From NCBI RefSeq assembly GCF_900105755.1, contig NZ_FNTQ01000001.1, positions 4,960,001 to 5,024,000 on the forward strand: 64,000 nucleotides of DNA, written 5' to 3'. The notes beneath the pieces are model-generated. The model worked only from the letters and a program-made list of their open reading frames with translations, did not search any database and was not told where the DNA came from. Positions within the stretch are counted from its first letter, which is position 1. Each line of letters opens with the position of its first letter. The translations under genes were made by a program, and so were the position numbers. Source of the stretch: Streptomyces sp. Ag109_O5-10. GTDB lineage: Bacteria; Actinomycetota; Actinomycetes; Streptomycetales; Streptomycetaceae. Positions 44,982 to 54,538 of the stretch are shown here, piece by piece.

Positions 44982-45524
44982 GTGAGCGGAACGAGAAGCG
45001 ACGGTGAGCTGCTGCGGGCCATAGCCGCGGACTCGGACCGGCGCGCCTTCGAGGAGCTGTACCGCCGGTACGCCCCGTGGCTGACCGCGCGGCTGCGCGG
45101 CCGGTGCGCCGATCCGGCGGTCGTCGAGGACGTCGTGCAGGAGACGTTCCTCGCGGTGTGGCGGGGGACCGCCCGCTACCGCGAGGAGGGTGACGCCGCC
45201 GGGTGGCTGTGGCGGATCGGGTCGCGGCGGCTGGTCGACGCGCTGCGCGGCGACGGGGCCCGCGGCCGGCTGCGGCAGGCGCTGGCCCGGCTGCGCCACC
45301 GGGACGAGGCCTCGGCGGAGGAACGCGTGCTCGCGGGGGTGGAGCACGGGGACCTCGCCGGGGCCCTGGTCCGGCTCTCGCCCGAGCTGCGGGCGGTGCT
45401 CCAGGCCACGGTGATCGACGGACTGACCACCCGGGAGGCCGCGGTCCTGCTCGGCATCCCGCCGGGGACGGTCAAGACCCGCGCGATGCGGGCGCGCAAG
45501 CAGCTGCGGGAGGAGCTGGCATGA
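44982..45524 (+). CDS. ECF-type RNA polymerase sigma factor
   Basis: A 180-residue extracytoplasmic-function sigma factor. Region 2 reads RRAFEELYRRYAPWLTARLRGRCADPAVVEDVVQETFLAVWRG, then DAAGWLWRIGSRRLVDALR. Region 4 is ALVRLSPELRAVLQATVIDGLTTREAAVLLGIPPGTVKTRAMRARKQLRE. The GTG at 44982 follows GAGGAGA. Its stop overlaps the anti-sigma start, and ABC exporter genes follow, so it probably controls this operon in response to an envelope signal. Confidence 0.93.
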   Translation: MSGTRSDGELLRAIAADSDRRAFEELYRRYAPWLTARLRGRCADPAVVEDVVQETFLAVWRGTARYREEGDAAGWLWRIGSRRLVDALRGDGARGRLRQALARLRHRDEASAEERVLAGVEHGDLAGALVRLSPELRAVLQATVIDGLTTREAAVLLGIPPGTVKTRAMRARKQLREELA

Positions 45525-46330
45525 CCTGGCACGTGTCTGAAGAGGATCTACGGGCGTACGCGCACGGCGAGTTGGCGCCGCCGCTGCTGTGGTCGGCCGA
45601 CACCCACGTCGGCTCCTGCGCCGCGTGCAGGGCGGTACTGGCGTCCGTGTCGGACCCGGTCGCGCTGGACGCCGGCTGGGACCGCCTGGACGCCGAACTG
45701 GACGCGCCGAGCCCAGGGCTGGGCCAGCGGCTCCTGGTCCGCCTCGGGGTCGCCGACCACACCGCACAGCTGCTCACCGCGACCCCGGTGCTGCGCCGCT
45801 CCTGGCTGGCCTCGGTGGCGTTCGTGCTGGCGGCGACAGTACTGGTGGTCGACGCGGTGGACGCCCCGGCGCTGTTCCTGGCCCTCGCCCCGCTGCTCCC
45901 GCTGGCCGCGGTGGCCCTGTCGTACGGGCCGGTCCTGGACCCGACGTACGAGATCGCGGTGGTCGCCCCGACGCACGGCTTCCGGCTGCTGATGATCCGC
46001 ACGGTGGCCGCGCTGACCGTCTCGCTCGGCCTCAACTGCCTGGCCGCGCTGGCACTTCCCGGCTACGGCCTGCTCGCCTTCGGCTGGCTGCTGCCCGCCC
46101 TCGCGCTCACCGCGGCCGGCCTCGCCCTCTCCGCCCGGCTGGGTCCGCTGCTCGGGCCCGGACTGGTCGGCGGGGCGTGGACCGCCCTGATGGCGGTGGC
46201 CGCGATGCATCCGGCGCACGCGTCGGTCGCCTTCACCACGGCCGGGCAGTCGGTGGCCGCCGCGCTCGCCGCGCTGGCGACGCTCCTGCTCCACCAGGTG
46301 CGCGACCGCTTCGACGCCAAGCCCTACTGA
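45521..46330 (+). CDS. ZAS-type anti-sigma factor with large membrane domain
   Basis: A 269-residue protein. The N terminus has the zinc-binding anti-sigma motif DTHVGSCAACR (His-x3-Cys-x2-Cys) after VSEEDLRAYAHGEL. About six transmembrane helices follow from residue 95 onward, far more than the single helix of most such factors. The ATG overlaps the sigma stop (ATGA). It should hold the sigma factor inactive at the membrane and may sense substrate or membrane state directly. Confidence 0.88.
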   Translation: MTWHVSEEDLRAYAHGELAPPLLWSADTHVGSCAACRAVLASVSDPVALDAGWDRLDAELDAPSPGLGQRLLVRLGVADHTAQLLTATPVLRRSWLASVAFVLAATVLVVDAVDAPALFLALAPLLPLAAVALSYGPVLDPTYEIAVVAPTHGFRLLMIRTVAALTVSLGLNCLAALALPGYGLLAFGWLLPALALTAAGLALSARLGPLLGPGLVGGAWTALMAVAAMHPAHASVAFTTAGQSVAAALAALATLLLHQVRDRFDAKPY

Positions 46331-46346
46331 CCGCTGGAGTCCCGAG

Positions 46347-47207
46347 TTGAACACCACTGTCTCCGCCGCCGGCCTCACCGTGCGCTACGGCGGCACCCCC
46401 GCGCTCGACGGCGTCACCCTGTCCCTGACGGACGGCGTCACCGGTCTGCTCGGGCCCAACGGCGCCGGAAAGACGACCCTGCTGAAGGTCCTCGCCACCG
46501 CCGTACCGCCCGACGGCGGCACCCTCACGGTGCACGGCGAGGACCCGGCCACCGCGGCCGGCCGGCTCGCGGTCCGCCGCACGCTCGGCTACCTCCCGCA
46601 GACCCCCGGCTTCCACCCGGACTTCACGGCCTTCGAGTTCGTCGACTACGTCGCCATCCTCAAGGAGCTCACCGACCGCGGCGGCCGCCACCGCGAGGTC
46701 CGGCGCGTCCTGGACCTGGTCGGCCTCGCCGACGTGCGCGGCAGGCGGATCAAGCGGCTCTCCGGCGGGATGCGGCAGCGGGTCGCGCTGGCCGCCGCGC
46801 TCGTCGGGGGCCCCCGGTTCCTGGTCCTGGACGAGCCGACGGTCGGACTCGACCCCGAGCAGCGCATGCGGTTCCGGGAGCTGATCACGGAGGCGGGGGA
46901 GGGCCGCACGGTCCTGCTCTCCACCCACCAGACCGAGGACGTCGCGATGCTCTGCAACCGGGTGATCGTGCTGGCCGGCGGCCGGGTCCGGTTCGACGGC
47001 ACACCGGCCGGGCTGACGGCCCGTGCGGCCGGACGGGTGTGGAGCAGCACGGAACGCGCCCCGGGCGCACGGGCGGGCTGGCGCACCGGCACCGGCGCCT
47101 TCCGCAACGTCGGCGACCCGCCCGCCGGCGCCGACCTGCTCGAACCGACCCTGGAGGACGGCTACCTGCTGGTCCTCGACGACGAGACCACGGGGGTGGC
47201 GGCATGA
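46347..47207 (+). CDS. ABC transporter ATP-binding protein
   Basis: A 286-residue ATPase. Walker A is GPNGAGKTTLLK, the signature RLSGGMRQRVALAAAL, Walker B FLVLDEPTVGLDPEQR and the switch His in LLSTHQTEDVAML. A C-terminal tail of about 70 residues is specific to this subgroup. The start is TTG at 46347 preceded by GGAG. It lies 16 bp after the anti-sigma gene and overlaps the next gene by 4 bp, making a four-gene sigma/anti-sigma/ABC operon. Confidence 0.92.
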   Translation: MNTTVSAAGLTVRYGGTPALDGVTLSLTDGVTGLLGPNGAGKTTLLKVLATAVPPDGGTLTVHGEDPATAAGRLAVRRTLGYLPQTPGFHPDFTAFEFVDYVAILKELTDRGGRHREVRRVLDLVGLADVRGRRIKRLSGGMRQRVALAAALVGGPRFLVLDEPTVGLDPEQRMRFRELITEAGEGRTVLLSTHQTEDVAMLCNRVIVLAGGRVRFDGTPAGLTARAAGRVWSSTERAPGARAGWRTGTGAFRNVGDPPAGADLLEPTLEDGYLLVLDDETTGVAA

Positions 47208-48751
47208 CGGCCGTACTCGTGACCGGGCCGGAGCCGGCCGCCGCCGGGCGCGAGCGCCAGGAGCGGGTCACTGCCTCCGCGTCGGTCGTCGCCCTGGCCG
47301 TGTTCGAGGCCCGCCAGCTCCTCCTCCAGATACCGCTGCTCTTCTTCGGGCTGCTCTACCTCGCCTACGTCGGGTACGGCCTGTTCGGCCGGGACGAGGG
47401 CATGGACGCGTATCCCGTCCTGCACGACGTGGACCGCGCCACCCAGGGCGGCCCCGAGCTGTTCGCCGTGGCCCTGCTGGTGTGCGTGCACCGGGCGGCG
47501 CTGCTCAACCGGCGGCGCGGCCTGGAGGAGCAGTTCGGGGTGCTGGCGATGGCGCCCGCCCGCCGTACGCTCGCGCACGCCCTGTCCGTCGTGCCCTTCG
47601 CGGTCGGCGTGACCGTGCTGGTCGACGTCCAGTTCGCGTGGGCGTCGCTGCGGCCGGGCGCGGTCGGGCACGGCTCGGTCTTCGAACTGGCGGTGGCTCC
47701 GCTGACCGTGTTGCTCGCAGGTGCGCTCGGTGTGCTGCTGGCCAGGGTCCTGCCGCACCCGGCGGCCCCGCTGCTGTTCCTGCTCGCGATCGGGTTCGGC
47801 ACCAGCCTGCTGCCCGCCGGCTCGGGCACGCACGGCGTGGACTGGCTCTGGCCGGCGGTGCTGCAGAACGGCGGCACCCCGGTCCCCGGCGAACTGCTGG
47901 GCCGCCCGGCGGACTGGCACGCGCTGTACCTGCTGGGCCTCACGGTGCTGTCGGTGTGTGCGGCCATGCTGGTCGCCGGCGGCCGGGCGCGGCTCCTGAA
48001 GGCGGCGACGGCCGTGGCCCTGGCGGCGGCGGTGGCCGGCGTGGCCGGGCAGACGCCGGGGGACTCCCCGGGTCTGCAGGCCGAGCGGAAGGCGGAGGCG
48101 GACCACCCCGCGCAGTTCCAGACGTGCGTCGAGCGGGCCGGCTCCCGGTACTGCGCGTACCCGGACTGGAAGGGCTGGACCGTCGACTGGGCCTCGGTCG
48201 TCCGTCGCGTCCGGGCCGAGGCGGGCGGCGAGCAGGCCACGGCCCGTCTCACCGTCCGCCAGCGCATCCCGGAGATCACCGACCTGTCCACGGACGCCAC
48301 CCTCCCGACCAGCTCCGCCCCCGGCACGGTCACCGTCGGCACCCAGTGGGGTGGCCACCGGGTCCCCGAGTTCGCGGTCGGCGTCGCCCGGGTCCTGGTC
48401 GCGGGCAACGAGTCGGCGTCCGTCGAGATGTGCGACGCCCGCCCGGTCACCACGATGTGGCTGGCCCTGGCCACCGACCCCGCCCCCGAGGACACCTTCC
48501 GCCACCTCCGCATCGACGACAGCCTCACGGGCCCGGCCTCGGTCCTCACCCCGGACGGCGGCAGCATGTCCGTCTCGGGCCAGCAGACGCAGGTCGTACG
48601 GGAGCTGTTCCGCGAGCCGCACGACACGGTGGCGGCCCGGGTCAGGTCCCACTGGCGGGAACTGGTCTCACCGCACACCACAACGGCCGAGGCGGCCCGC
48701 CTGCTCGGCGTACGGGTGCCGAAGGGCCCGGACGACTGCCAGGAGGGCTGA
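47204..48751 (+). CDS. ABC exporter membrane subunit with extracytoplasmic domain
   Basis: A 515-residue membrane protein. About six transmembrane helices occupy residues 20-290, and a C-terminal extracellular domain of about 200 residues contains Cys residues (FQTCVERAGSRYCAYPDWKGW). It is the membrane partner of the upstream ATPase, coupled by ATGA overlap. The fused outer domain is reminiscent of exporters that handle peptides or signals, but the substrate is unknown. It has no homology I recognise to the neighbouring GntR-linked permeases. Confidence 0.78.
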   Translation: MTAVLVTGPEPAAAGRERQERVTASASVVALAVFEARQLLLQIPLLFFGLLYLAYVGYGLFGRDEGMDAYPVLHDVDRATQGGPELFAVALLVCVHRAALLNRRRGLEEQFGVLAMAPARRTLAHALSVVPFAVGVTVLVDVQFAWASLRPGAVGHGSVFELAVAPLTVLLAGALGVLLARVLPHPAAPLLFLLAIGFGTSLLPAGSGTHGVDWLWPAVLQNGGTPVPGELLGRPADWHALYLLGLTVLSVCAAMLVAGGRARLLKAATAVALAAAVAGVAGQTPGDSPGLQAERKAEADHPAQFQTCVERAGSRYCAYPDWKGWTVDWASVVRRVRAEAGGEQATARLTVRQRIPEITDLSTDATLPTSSAPGTVTVGTQWGGHRVPEFAVGVARVLVAGNESASVEMCDARPVTTMWLALATDPAPEDTFRHLRIDDSLTGPASVLTPDGGSMSVSGQQTQVVRELFREPHDTVAARVRSHWRELVSPHTTTAEAARLLGVRVPKGPDDCQEG

Positions 48752-48801
48752 CGGGGGCATGATGGGGGGCAACAGGCGCCGGGACGGGTGAGGAGACGGA
48801 C

Positions 48802-49017
48802 GTGGACGATCGCTTGCGCGACAACCCCTTCCGTGACGGGGGCCCGGCCGAGAGGGTGATGCCCTGGCTCTCGGCCGCCGTCGTCCTCGTCCTCGCCGCG
48901 GCCACCCTGGCCGGCGGTGCCGGGCCCCTCGTCAAGGCGGTCGCCGCGGCGGTCGCCGTCGCCGTGCTCGGCAGGTCCGCCTACCTGATCAACCGCAGGC
49001 GGTCACCGAACCGGTGA
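48802..49017 (+). CDS. Small membrane protein, 71 residues
   Basis: A short protein with one or two transmembrane segments (PWLSAAVVLVLAAATLAGG and VKAVAAAVAVAVLGRSAYLI) and a basic tail NRRRSPNR. The GTG at 48802 follows GAGGAG. It is 50 bp after the ABC membrane subunit and convergent with mshD. Function unknown. Confidence 0.65.
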   Translation: MDDRLRDNPFRDGGPAERVMPWLSAAVVLVLAAATLAGGAGPLVKAVAAAVAVAVLGRSAYLINRRRSPNR

Positions 49018-49035
49018 GGTGACCTCAGGTCTCCG

Positions 49036-49965
49036 TCACGTCTCCGTCCGGTACATCAGGTCCGTCTCGTGCGTCACGAAGCCCAGCCGTTCGTAGACCG
49101 CGACCGCCGCCGTGTTGTCGGCGTCGACGTACAGCATCGCCGTCGGCAGCCCCCGTTCCGCCAGGTGGCGCAGCCCGATGGTGGTGAGGGACTTGCCGAG
49201 GCCGCCGCCCTGGGCGGTGGGGGAGACGCCGAGGACGTAGACCTCGCCGAGGCCTTCCGCGTCGTGGACCTTCGTCCAGTGGAAGCCGAGGAGTTCGCCG
49301 CCGCGCTCCGCGAGGAAGAACCCGGCCGGGTCGAACCAGGGCTGGGCCTTGCGGTCGTCGAGGTCGCGCTGGGTGAGCGAGCCCTGTTCCGGGTGGTGGG
49401 CGAAGGCGGCGGCGTTGACGGCGAGCCAGGCCGCGTCGTCCCGGCCGGGGACGAAGGCGCGGACGGTGACGCCCTCGGGCAGCTTCGGGTCCGGCAGGTC
49501 GAGGTCCGTCAACGAGCGGCGCATCTGGCGCAGTTCGCGGAACAGGGTGAGGCCGAGGACCTGCGCGAGGTGGCGGGCCGCCGAGTGGCCGCCGTGCGCC
49601 CAGACCCGCAGCCGCTTGCCGGACGCGGTCAGCAGGGCGGAGCCCAGCGCGCGGCCGTGGCCGTGGCCCCGGTGCGCCGGATGGACGACCAGCTCCGCGG
49701 CCGGCGCCTCCACCGGATCGGTGTCCTCCAGCTGGGCGTAGCCAACGAGTTCGTCGCCGACGGAGAGGAGCAGATGGGAGACGCCCTCCCGGGCACCGCC
49801 GCTCAGCTGGAGGCGGCCCTGCTCGGACACCGGCTGCTGGCCGTCGGCCTGCGCGGCCGCCGTCAGCAGTTCCCGTACGGCCTCGGCCTGATCCGGGGCG
49901 AGCGCGGAGTAGGTGTCGATGGAGCGGGAGTACGTGGGCGGCCGTGCGGTGTCGTCGCTGGTCAT
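49036..49965 (-). CDS. mshD: Mycothiol synthase
   Basis: A 309-residue double-GNAT acetyltransferase. The first domain has VVHPAHRGHGHGRALGSALL; the second has VLGVSPTAQGGGLGKSLTTIGLRHLAERG and YVDADNTAAVAVYERLGF. This tandem layout and the linking segment identify MshD, which acetylates Cys-GlcN-Ins in the last step of mycothiol synthesis. The ATG at 49965 was chosen because longer frames upstream have no protein-like sequence. Divergent from the 5'-nucleotidase gene. Confidence 0.94.
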   Translation of the reverse strand: MTSDDTARPPTYSRSIDTYSALAPDQAEAVRELLTAAAQADGQQPVSEQGRLQLSGGAREGVSHLLLSVGDELVGYAQLEDTDPVEAPAAELVVHPAHRGHGHGRALGSALLTASGKRLRVWAHGGHSAARHLAQVLGLTLFRELRQMRRSLTDLDLPDPKLPEGVTVRAFVPGRDDAAWLAVNAAAFAHHPEQGSLTQRDLDDRKAQPWFDPAGFFLAERGGELLGFHWTKVHDAEGLGEVYVLGVSPTAQGGGLGKSLTTIGLRHLAERGLPTAMLYVDADNTAAVAVYERLGFVTHETDLMYRTET

Positions 49966-50134
49966 GCGTACGAGGGTACGGGGCCGGGTCGGCAAAGTGC
50001 GGGCACCGGCGAAAGGTAAAGGACAGGGCAACCGGCAACCAAGATGTAACCATGAACCCCCTGTTGCGCTACGCGCGTTGACCCTAGGCTGCGCCGGACC
50101 GGGCCACTTCTCAGCAGACCCACAGGGGGGTTCC

Positions 50135-51931
50135 ATGCACGCGGAGTCCAGACCGTCCCGACGCCGTACGTACGCGCTGCTCGCGTCGGCCGCCGGGCTC
50201 GCCACCGTCGCGGCCCTGGCCGGCGCGCTGCCCGCCGACGCGCACTCCGGCAAGGGGCACGGGCACCACGGCCCCAGCCGCTACCAGGACGTCCAGCTGC
50301 TCTCCTTCAACGACCTGCACGGCAATCTGGAGCCGCCGTCCGGGTCCTCGGGCCGGGTCACCGAGACCCAGGCCGACGGGACGACGAAGACGATCGACGC
50401 CGGCGGTGTCGAGTACCTCGCGACCCACCTGCGGCAGGCCCGCAAGGGCAAGGAGTACTCCGTCACCGCCGCCGGCGGCGACATGGTGGGCGCCTCCCCG
50501 CTCATCTCCGGTCTCTTCCACGACGAGCCGACCATCGAGGCGCTCGACAAGCTCGACCTGGACGTCACGACGGTCGGCAACCACGAGTTCGACGAGGGCG
50601 CGAAGGAACTGGCCCGCCTGCAGAACGGCGGCTGCCACCCCACCGACGGCTGCTACACCGGCAAGAGGTTCAAGGGCGCCGACTTCCCGTACCTGGCGGC
50701 CAACGTCCTCGACGAGAAGACGGACAAGCCGATCCTCAAGCCCTACTGGGTCTGGCAGAAGAAGGACGTCAGGATCGGCTTCATCGGCGTGACCCTGGAG
50801 GGCACGCCCGGCATCGTCTCCGCCGACGGCGTCAAGGGCCTGGCCTTCAAGGACGAGGTCGAGACCATCAACAAGTACGCCAAGGTGCTCCAGCGCCAGG
50901 GCGTCCAGTCGATCGTGGCGCTGGTCCACGAGGGCGGCTTCCCGTCCTCGTCCAGCTACAACTACGACTGCGACTCGCCGGGCGCGGGCGACGGCATCTC
51001 CGGCCCGATCGTCGACATCGCGAAGAACGTGACCCCGGCCGTGGACGCGCTGGTCACCGGCCACACCCACACCGCGTACGTCTGCACGATCGACGACCCG
51101 GCCGGCCACCCCCGCATGGTCACCTCCGCCGCCTCCTTCGGCCGCCTCTACACCGACACCACGCTGACCTACGACCGCCGCACCGGCGACATCGCGCGTA
51201 CGGCCGTGCGGTCCGCGAACCACGTGGTCACCCGGGACGTCGCCAAGGCGCCAGACATGACCGAGCTGATCAGCAGGTGGAACACCCTCGCCGCCCCGAT
51301 CGGCAACCGCGCCATCGGCTACATCTCCGCCGACGTCAACAGCACCGGCACCGAGTCCCCGATGGGCGACCTGATCGCCGACGCCCAGTTCGCGTACGGC
51401 AAGGAGCTGGACCCGGAGACCGACCTCGCGCTGATGAACCCGGGCGGGGTACGGGCCGGGCTGACGTACGCGGCCAAGGGGAGCGAGGGCGACGGCGTCG
51501 TGACGTACGCCGAGGGCTTCACGGTCCAGCCGTTCGCCAACACCGTGAACCTCCAGGACTTCACCGGCGCGCAGCTCGTCCAGGTGCTCAAGGAGCAGGT
51601 GAGCGGTGCGAACGCGGCCGCCCCGAAGATCCTCCAGCCGTCCGGGGGGCTCACCTACACCCTGGACCTGACGAAGACGGGCGCGGACCGTGTCGTCACC
51701 GATTCCGTGAAGCTGAACGGCACGGCCATCGACCCGGCCGCCACCTACCGCGTCGCCACCAACTCCTTCCTCGCGGGTGGCGGCGACGGCTTCACCACCC
51801 TCGGCCAGGGCACCGGCGACCTGGTGGGCACCGACGACCTCTCCGCCCTCGCGGAGTACCTGACGGCCCACTCCTCGGCCGCGAGCCCGCTCGCGCCGCC
51901 GGCCACCAACCGGATCACGATCGTCCAGTAG
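50135..51931 (+). CDS. Secreted 5'-nucleotidase/phosphoesterase
   Basis: A 598-residue exported enzyme with signal peptide (RRRTYALLASAAGLATVAALAGALPADA). The metallophosphoesterase domain shows LSFNDLHGNLEP, AAGGDMVGASP, VGNHEFDEG and VTGHTHTAY, the metal ligands; the C-terminal 5'-nucleotidase domain (NPGGVRAGLTY to FLAGGGDGFTTLG) follows. It releases phosphate from extracellular nucleotides, fitting the phosphate theme of the region. The ATG follows GGGGGG. No clear PHO box was seen. Confidence 0.93.
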   Translation: MHAESRPSRRRTYALLASAAGLATVAALAGALPADAHSGKGHGHHGPSRYQDVQLLSFNDLHGNLEPPSGSSGRVTETQADGTTKTIDAGGVEYLATHLRQARKGKEYSVTAAGGDMVGASPLISGLFHDEPTIEALDKLDLDVTTVGNHEFDEGAKELARLQNGGCHPTDGCYTGKRFKGADFPYLAANVLDEKTDKPILKPYWVWQKKDVRIGFIGVTLEGTPGIVSADGVKGLAFKDEVETINKYAKVLQRQGVQSIVALVHEGGFPSSSSYNYDCDSPGAGDGISGPIVDIAKNVTPAVDALVTGHTHTAYVCTIDDPAGHPRMVTSAASFGRLYTDTTLTYDRRTGDIARTAVRSANHVVTRDVAKAPDMTELISRWNTLAAPIGNRAIGYISADVNSTGTESPMGDLIADAQFAYGKELDPETDLALMNPGGVRAGLTYAAKGSEGDGVVTYAEGFTVQPFANTVNLQDFTGAQLVQVLKEQVSGANAAAPKILQPSGGLTYTLDLTKTGADRVVTDSVKLNGTAIDPAATYRVATNSFLAGGGDGFTTLGQGTGDLVGTDDLSALAEYLTAHSSAASPLAPPATNRITIVQ

Positions 51932-51952
51932 TCACCCGTCTCCGCCCCACCC

Positions 51953-51988
51953 AGGGCCCGGTACGCACCCCCGTGCGCACCGGGCCCT
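51953..51988 (+). terminator. Terminator after the 5'-nucleotidase
   Basis: A perfect 10-bp stem AGGGCCCGGT / ACCGGGCCCT with an inner GCAC/GTGC pairing, followed by CTCTCT, 22 bp past the stop. Placed between convergent genes, it can serve both. Confidence 0.82.
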
Positions 51989-52039
51989 CTCTGCCGCACC
52001 CGCTGGACAAAACCGGGCTGGGGGTGGGATGTGGGTGGG

Positions 52040-52777
52040 CTACGGCTGCCGGGCCGGGGAGCGCGGCGGCCGGGTGCTCCAGTACCGGTCGAGGACGGCG
52101 GCCAGGGCGACGCCGCAGGCGAGGGGCACGCATACCATGAGCAGGAACGGGTGGTCGGAGCGCCCCGTGGCAGCGCGCCCCATGTCGACCGCGAACATCA
52201 GGCAGAAGACCGCGATCGTGCCGTTCGCCCCCCACGTCCACGCCCTGCGCCGCACGGCCCCTCGCAGGATCCGCTCCTCGACGTCCGGGCGGCGCTCCCA
52301 GGTGAGGCTGCGCAGCGGGGCGGCGACCAGGCACAGCTCGGCGACCTCGGCGTAGGGGTCGTCGACCTGCCAGTCGTCGAGGTGCGGGAGCAGGAACCGG
52401 CGGCCCCGGAAGTCGTACAGGTAGGTGAGCCACTGCGGGGCCGCCGGCCCGGAACCGCGCGGCGCGTGCTCGACCCGGATGTCGTACACGTCGGACCAGG
52501 CCCAGTTCCGCGCCCGCACCGGCCCCTGCGCAATGATCCCGGCGGTGCTGACCCTGGTGCGCGCCCGGAAGTGCTCCAGCGAGATCCGCGCGATCGCCAC
52601 GACCATCACCAGCACCATGACCGGCGGCCCCCACCGGACCCCGCCTCCGTCCCCGCCGCCGGAGACCCGACCGGTCTGGACGAACGCGTTCACCAGCAGC
52701 AGCCCCAGCAGCAGCAACTGCGAGCGCGGCTGCTTGCGCCGCATCCGGTACTCCCGCCTGACTCCACCCTCGTCCAC
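52040..52777 (-). CDS. PH-like domain membrane protein
   Basis: A 245-residue protein with two N-terminal transmembrane helices, a bacterial PH-like segment (TRVSTAGIIAQGPVRARNWAWSDVYDIRVEH) and two C-terminal helices. Such proteins are common in actinobacteria and lack a known reaction. The GTG at 52777 follows GGGGAGGGG; an ATG 11 codons later is possible, and a longer frame to 52978 is unlikely because its upstream part is not protein-like. Convergent with the 5'-nucleotidase. Confidence 0.7.
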   Translation of the reverse strand: MDEGGVRREYRMRRKQPRSQLLLLGLLLVNAFVQTGRVSGGGDGGGVRWGPPVMVLVMVVAIARISLEHFRARTRVSTAGIIAQGPVRARNWAWSDVYDIRVEHAPRGSGPAAPQWLTYLYDFRGRRFLLPHLDDWQVDDPYAEVAELCLVAAPLRSLTWERRPDVEERILRGAVRRRAWTWGANGTIAVFCLMFAVDMGRAATGRSDHPFLLMVCVPLACGVALAAVLDRYWSTRPPRSPARQP

Positions 52778-52909
52778 GACCCCGAACCCCTCCCCGTACG
52801 CACCGAACGGGTGCGCGACTGGGGAGAGGATATGGCCGCCGCCTGAGGCGTCAGGAGGCGGTGGGCGTCCCGTTCCGTCCTCGCCCGAACGGGTGGCCTG
52901 GAGCCGACG

Positions 52910-52941
52910 GGCCCCGTGATCGGGGAGACGATCACGGGGCC
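52910..52941 (-). terminator. Terminator after the histidine kinase
   Basis: A perfect 12-bp stem GGCCCCGTGATC / GATCACGGGGCC with an 8-nt loop lies 170 bp beyond the kinase stop. The rest of the 333-bp gap (52778-53110) shows no gene. Confidence 0.7.
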
Positions 52942-53110
52942 GAAGCGCGGGTGAGTGCGGTGGCCACGGAGGCCGCACACTGACGGCGACGAGGGTGACC
53001 CCAGCCGGCCGGAGTCCGGGGAGCGGCCGACGGTCTCACGAGTGCCGCCCCCGACAGACGGGCTGGTCGCCGGATGCTCCGGCTGCTACGGCCGGTGGCG
53101 GTTCAACTGT

Positions 53111-54538
53111 TCACCGGATGTCCGGCGGAGTCGTAGGTGCCCCCGGCAGCCGTACCGTCGCCAGGGTGCCGCCGCCGTTTGCGCGGGCCAGGGTGACGTC
53201 GCCGCCTGCCTGTCGCACCGTGCGCGCCACGATCGACAGGCCCAGCCCCGAGCCGGGGAGGGCCCGTGCGCTCGGGGAGCGCCAGAAGCGGTCGAAGACG
53301 TGGGGGAGTTCGTCCTCGGGGATGCCGGGGCCGTGGTCGCGGACCGTGAGGACGCCGCGTTCCAGGGCGACCTCGATCTTGCCGCCCTCCGGGCTGAACT
53401 TCACCGCGTTGTCGAGGATGTTGACGATCGCGCGCTCCAGGGCGGAGGGCTCCGCGCGGACGAACCACGGCTGGACGTCCGCCGTGATCGTCAGCTCCGG
53501 GCCGCGCAGGCGGGCGCGGCGCAGGGCCGCCTCGACCGTGTCCTGAAGGGCCACGATCTGCACGCGCTCACCGTGCTGCCCCTCCGAGCGGGACAGCTCC
53601 TGGAGGTCACCGATCAGCGACGCCAGCTCCGTCACCTGCGCCTTCACCGAGGCGAGCAGCGCCTTGCGGTCCGCCGCGGGGATCGGGCGGCCGGTCTCCT
53701 CGCTGCGGGTGAGGAGTTCGATGTTCGTGCGGAGGGAGGTGAGCGGGGTGCGCAGTTCGTGACCGGCGTCCGCGATGAGCTGCTGCTGCAGTTCGCGGGA
53801 GCTGGCCAGGGAGCTGGTCATGCTGTTGAAGGACCGGGACAGACGCGCGATCTCGTCGTCCGACTCCTCCTCCACCGGGATCCGGACACTCAGGTCCTCG
53901 GTACGAGCGACGTGCTCGACGGCCTCGGTGAGCTTGTCGACGGGGCGGAGCCCGGCCCGCGCTACGGCGAGGCCCGCGGCGCCGGCGCCGATCACTCCTA
54001 CGCCGGAGACGAGGAGGAGGATCAGGGCGAGGTCCTTGAGGGTGTCCTGGGTGCCCTTCAGAGGAACGGCTGTGACCAGTCCCACGTACGTGTCCGTGTT
54101 GGTGGGCAACACCTGGGTCATCACACGCAGCGCGTTGCCCTCGTTGTCGGTGCCGTTGCGGAAGTAGAGGGTCCGGGTGTCGCCGGCCTTGATGAGGTTC
54201 TTGTCGGACTGGCTGACCTTGACCTCGCCCGTGGCGCCGGGCAGAAGGCAGATCCTGCCGTCCAGCGTGACGGCCTGGCCGTAGTTGGTCCGGAAGCTGT
54301 TGGCGTCCTGGGGCGCTTCGGAGCATTCGGCTATGGCGTTGCTGACGATCTGGTACACCGCCGGACCGCGCTGCTGCTTCGTCAGATCGCTCTCGAGCTG
54401 GTCGTACAGCTTCCCCTGCACGATGAACCAGCAGGTCACCGAAACCGCCGCCACCGCGAACGCCACCGCCGCCGCGACCAGCATCGACAGGCGGGCACGG
54501 ATCGGGAGGCTGCGGAAACGGGCGGTGAGCCTGTTCAC
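53111..54538 (-). CDS. Sensor histidine kinase (MprB-like)
   Basis: A 475-residue membrane kinase: transmembrane helices near 20-40 and 165-190 enclose an outer sensor domain with three Cys. HAMP follows (DKLTEAVEHVARTEDLSVRIPV), then HisKA with phosphorylated His in DAGHELRTPLTSL, and HATPase motifs NILDNAVKFSP, DHGPGIP and GSGLGLSIV. The GTG overlaps the regulator stop (GTGA). Gene order with the response regulator and HtrA protease parallels MprAB-PepD of mycobacteria, which senses envelope stress. Confidence 0.93.
   Translation of the reverse strand: MNRLTARFRSLPIRARLSMLVAAAVAFAVAAVSVTCWFIVQGKLYDQLESDLTKQQRGPAVYQIVSNAIAECSEAPQDANSFRTNYGQAVTLDGRICLLPGATGEVKVSQSDKNLIKAGDTRTLYFRNGTDNEGNALRVMTQVLPTNTDTYVGLVTAVPLKGTQDTLKDLALILLLVSGVGVIGAGAAGLAVARAGLRPVDKLTEAVEHVARTEDLSVRIPVEEESDDEIARLSRSFNSMTSSLASSRELQQQLIADAGHELRTPLTSLRTNIELLTRSEETGRPIPAADRKALLASVKAQVTELASLIGDLQELSRSEGQHGERVQIVALQDTVEAALRRARLRGPELTITADVQPWFVRAEPSALERAIVNILDNAVKFSPEGGKIEVALERGVLTVRDHGPGIPEDELPHVFDRFWRSPSARALPGSGLGLSIVARTVRQAGGDVTLARANGGGTLATVRLPGAPTTPPDIR

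Noticed and set aside
50040..50080. PHO box upstream of the 5'-nucleotidase
   Set aside because: GTTCATGGTTA on the minus strand is a lone weak half-site with no phased repeat.
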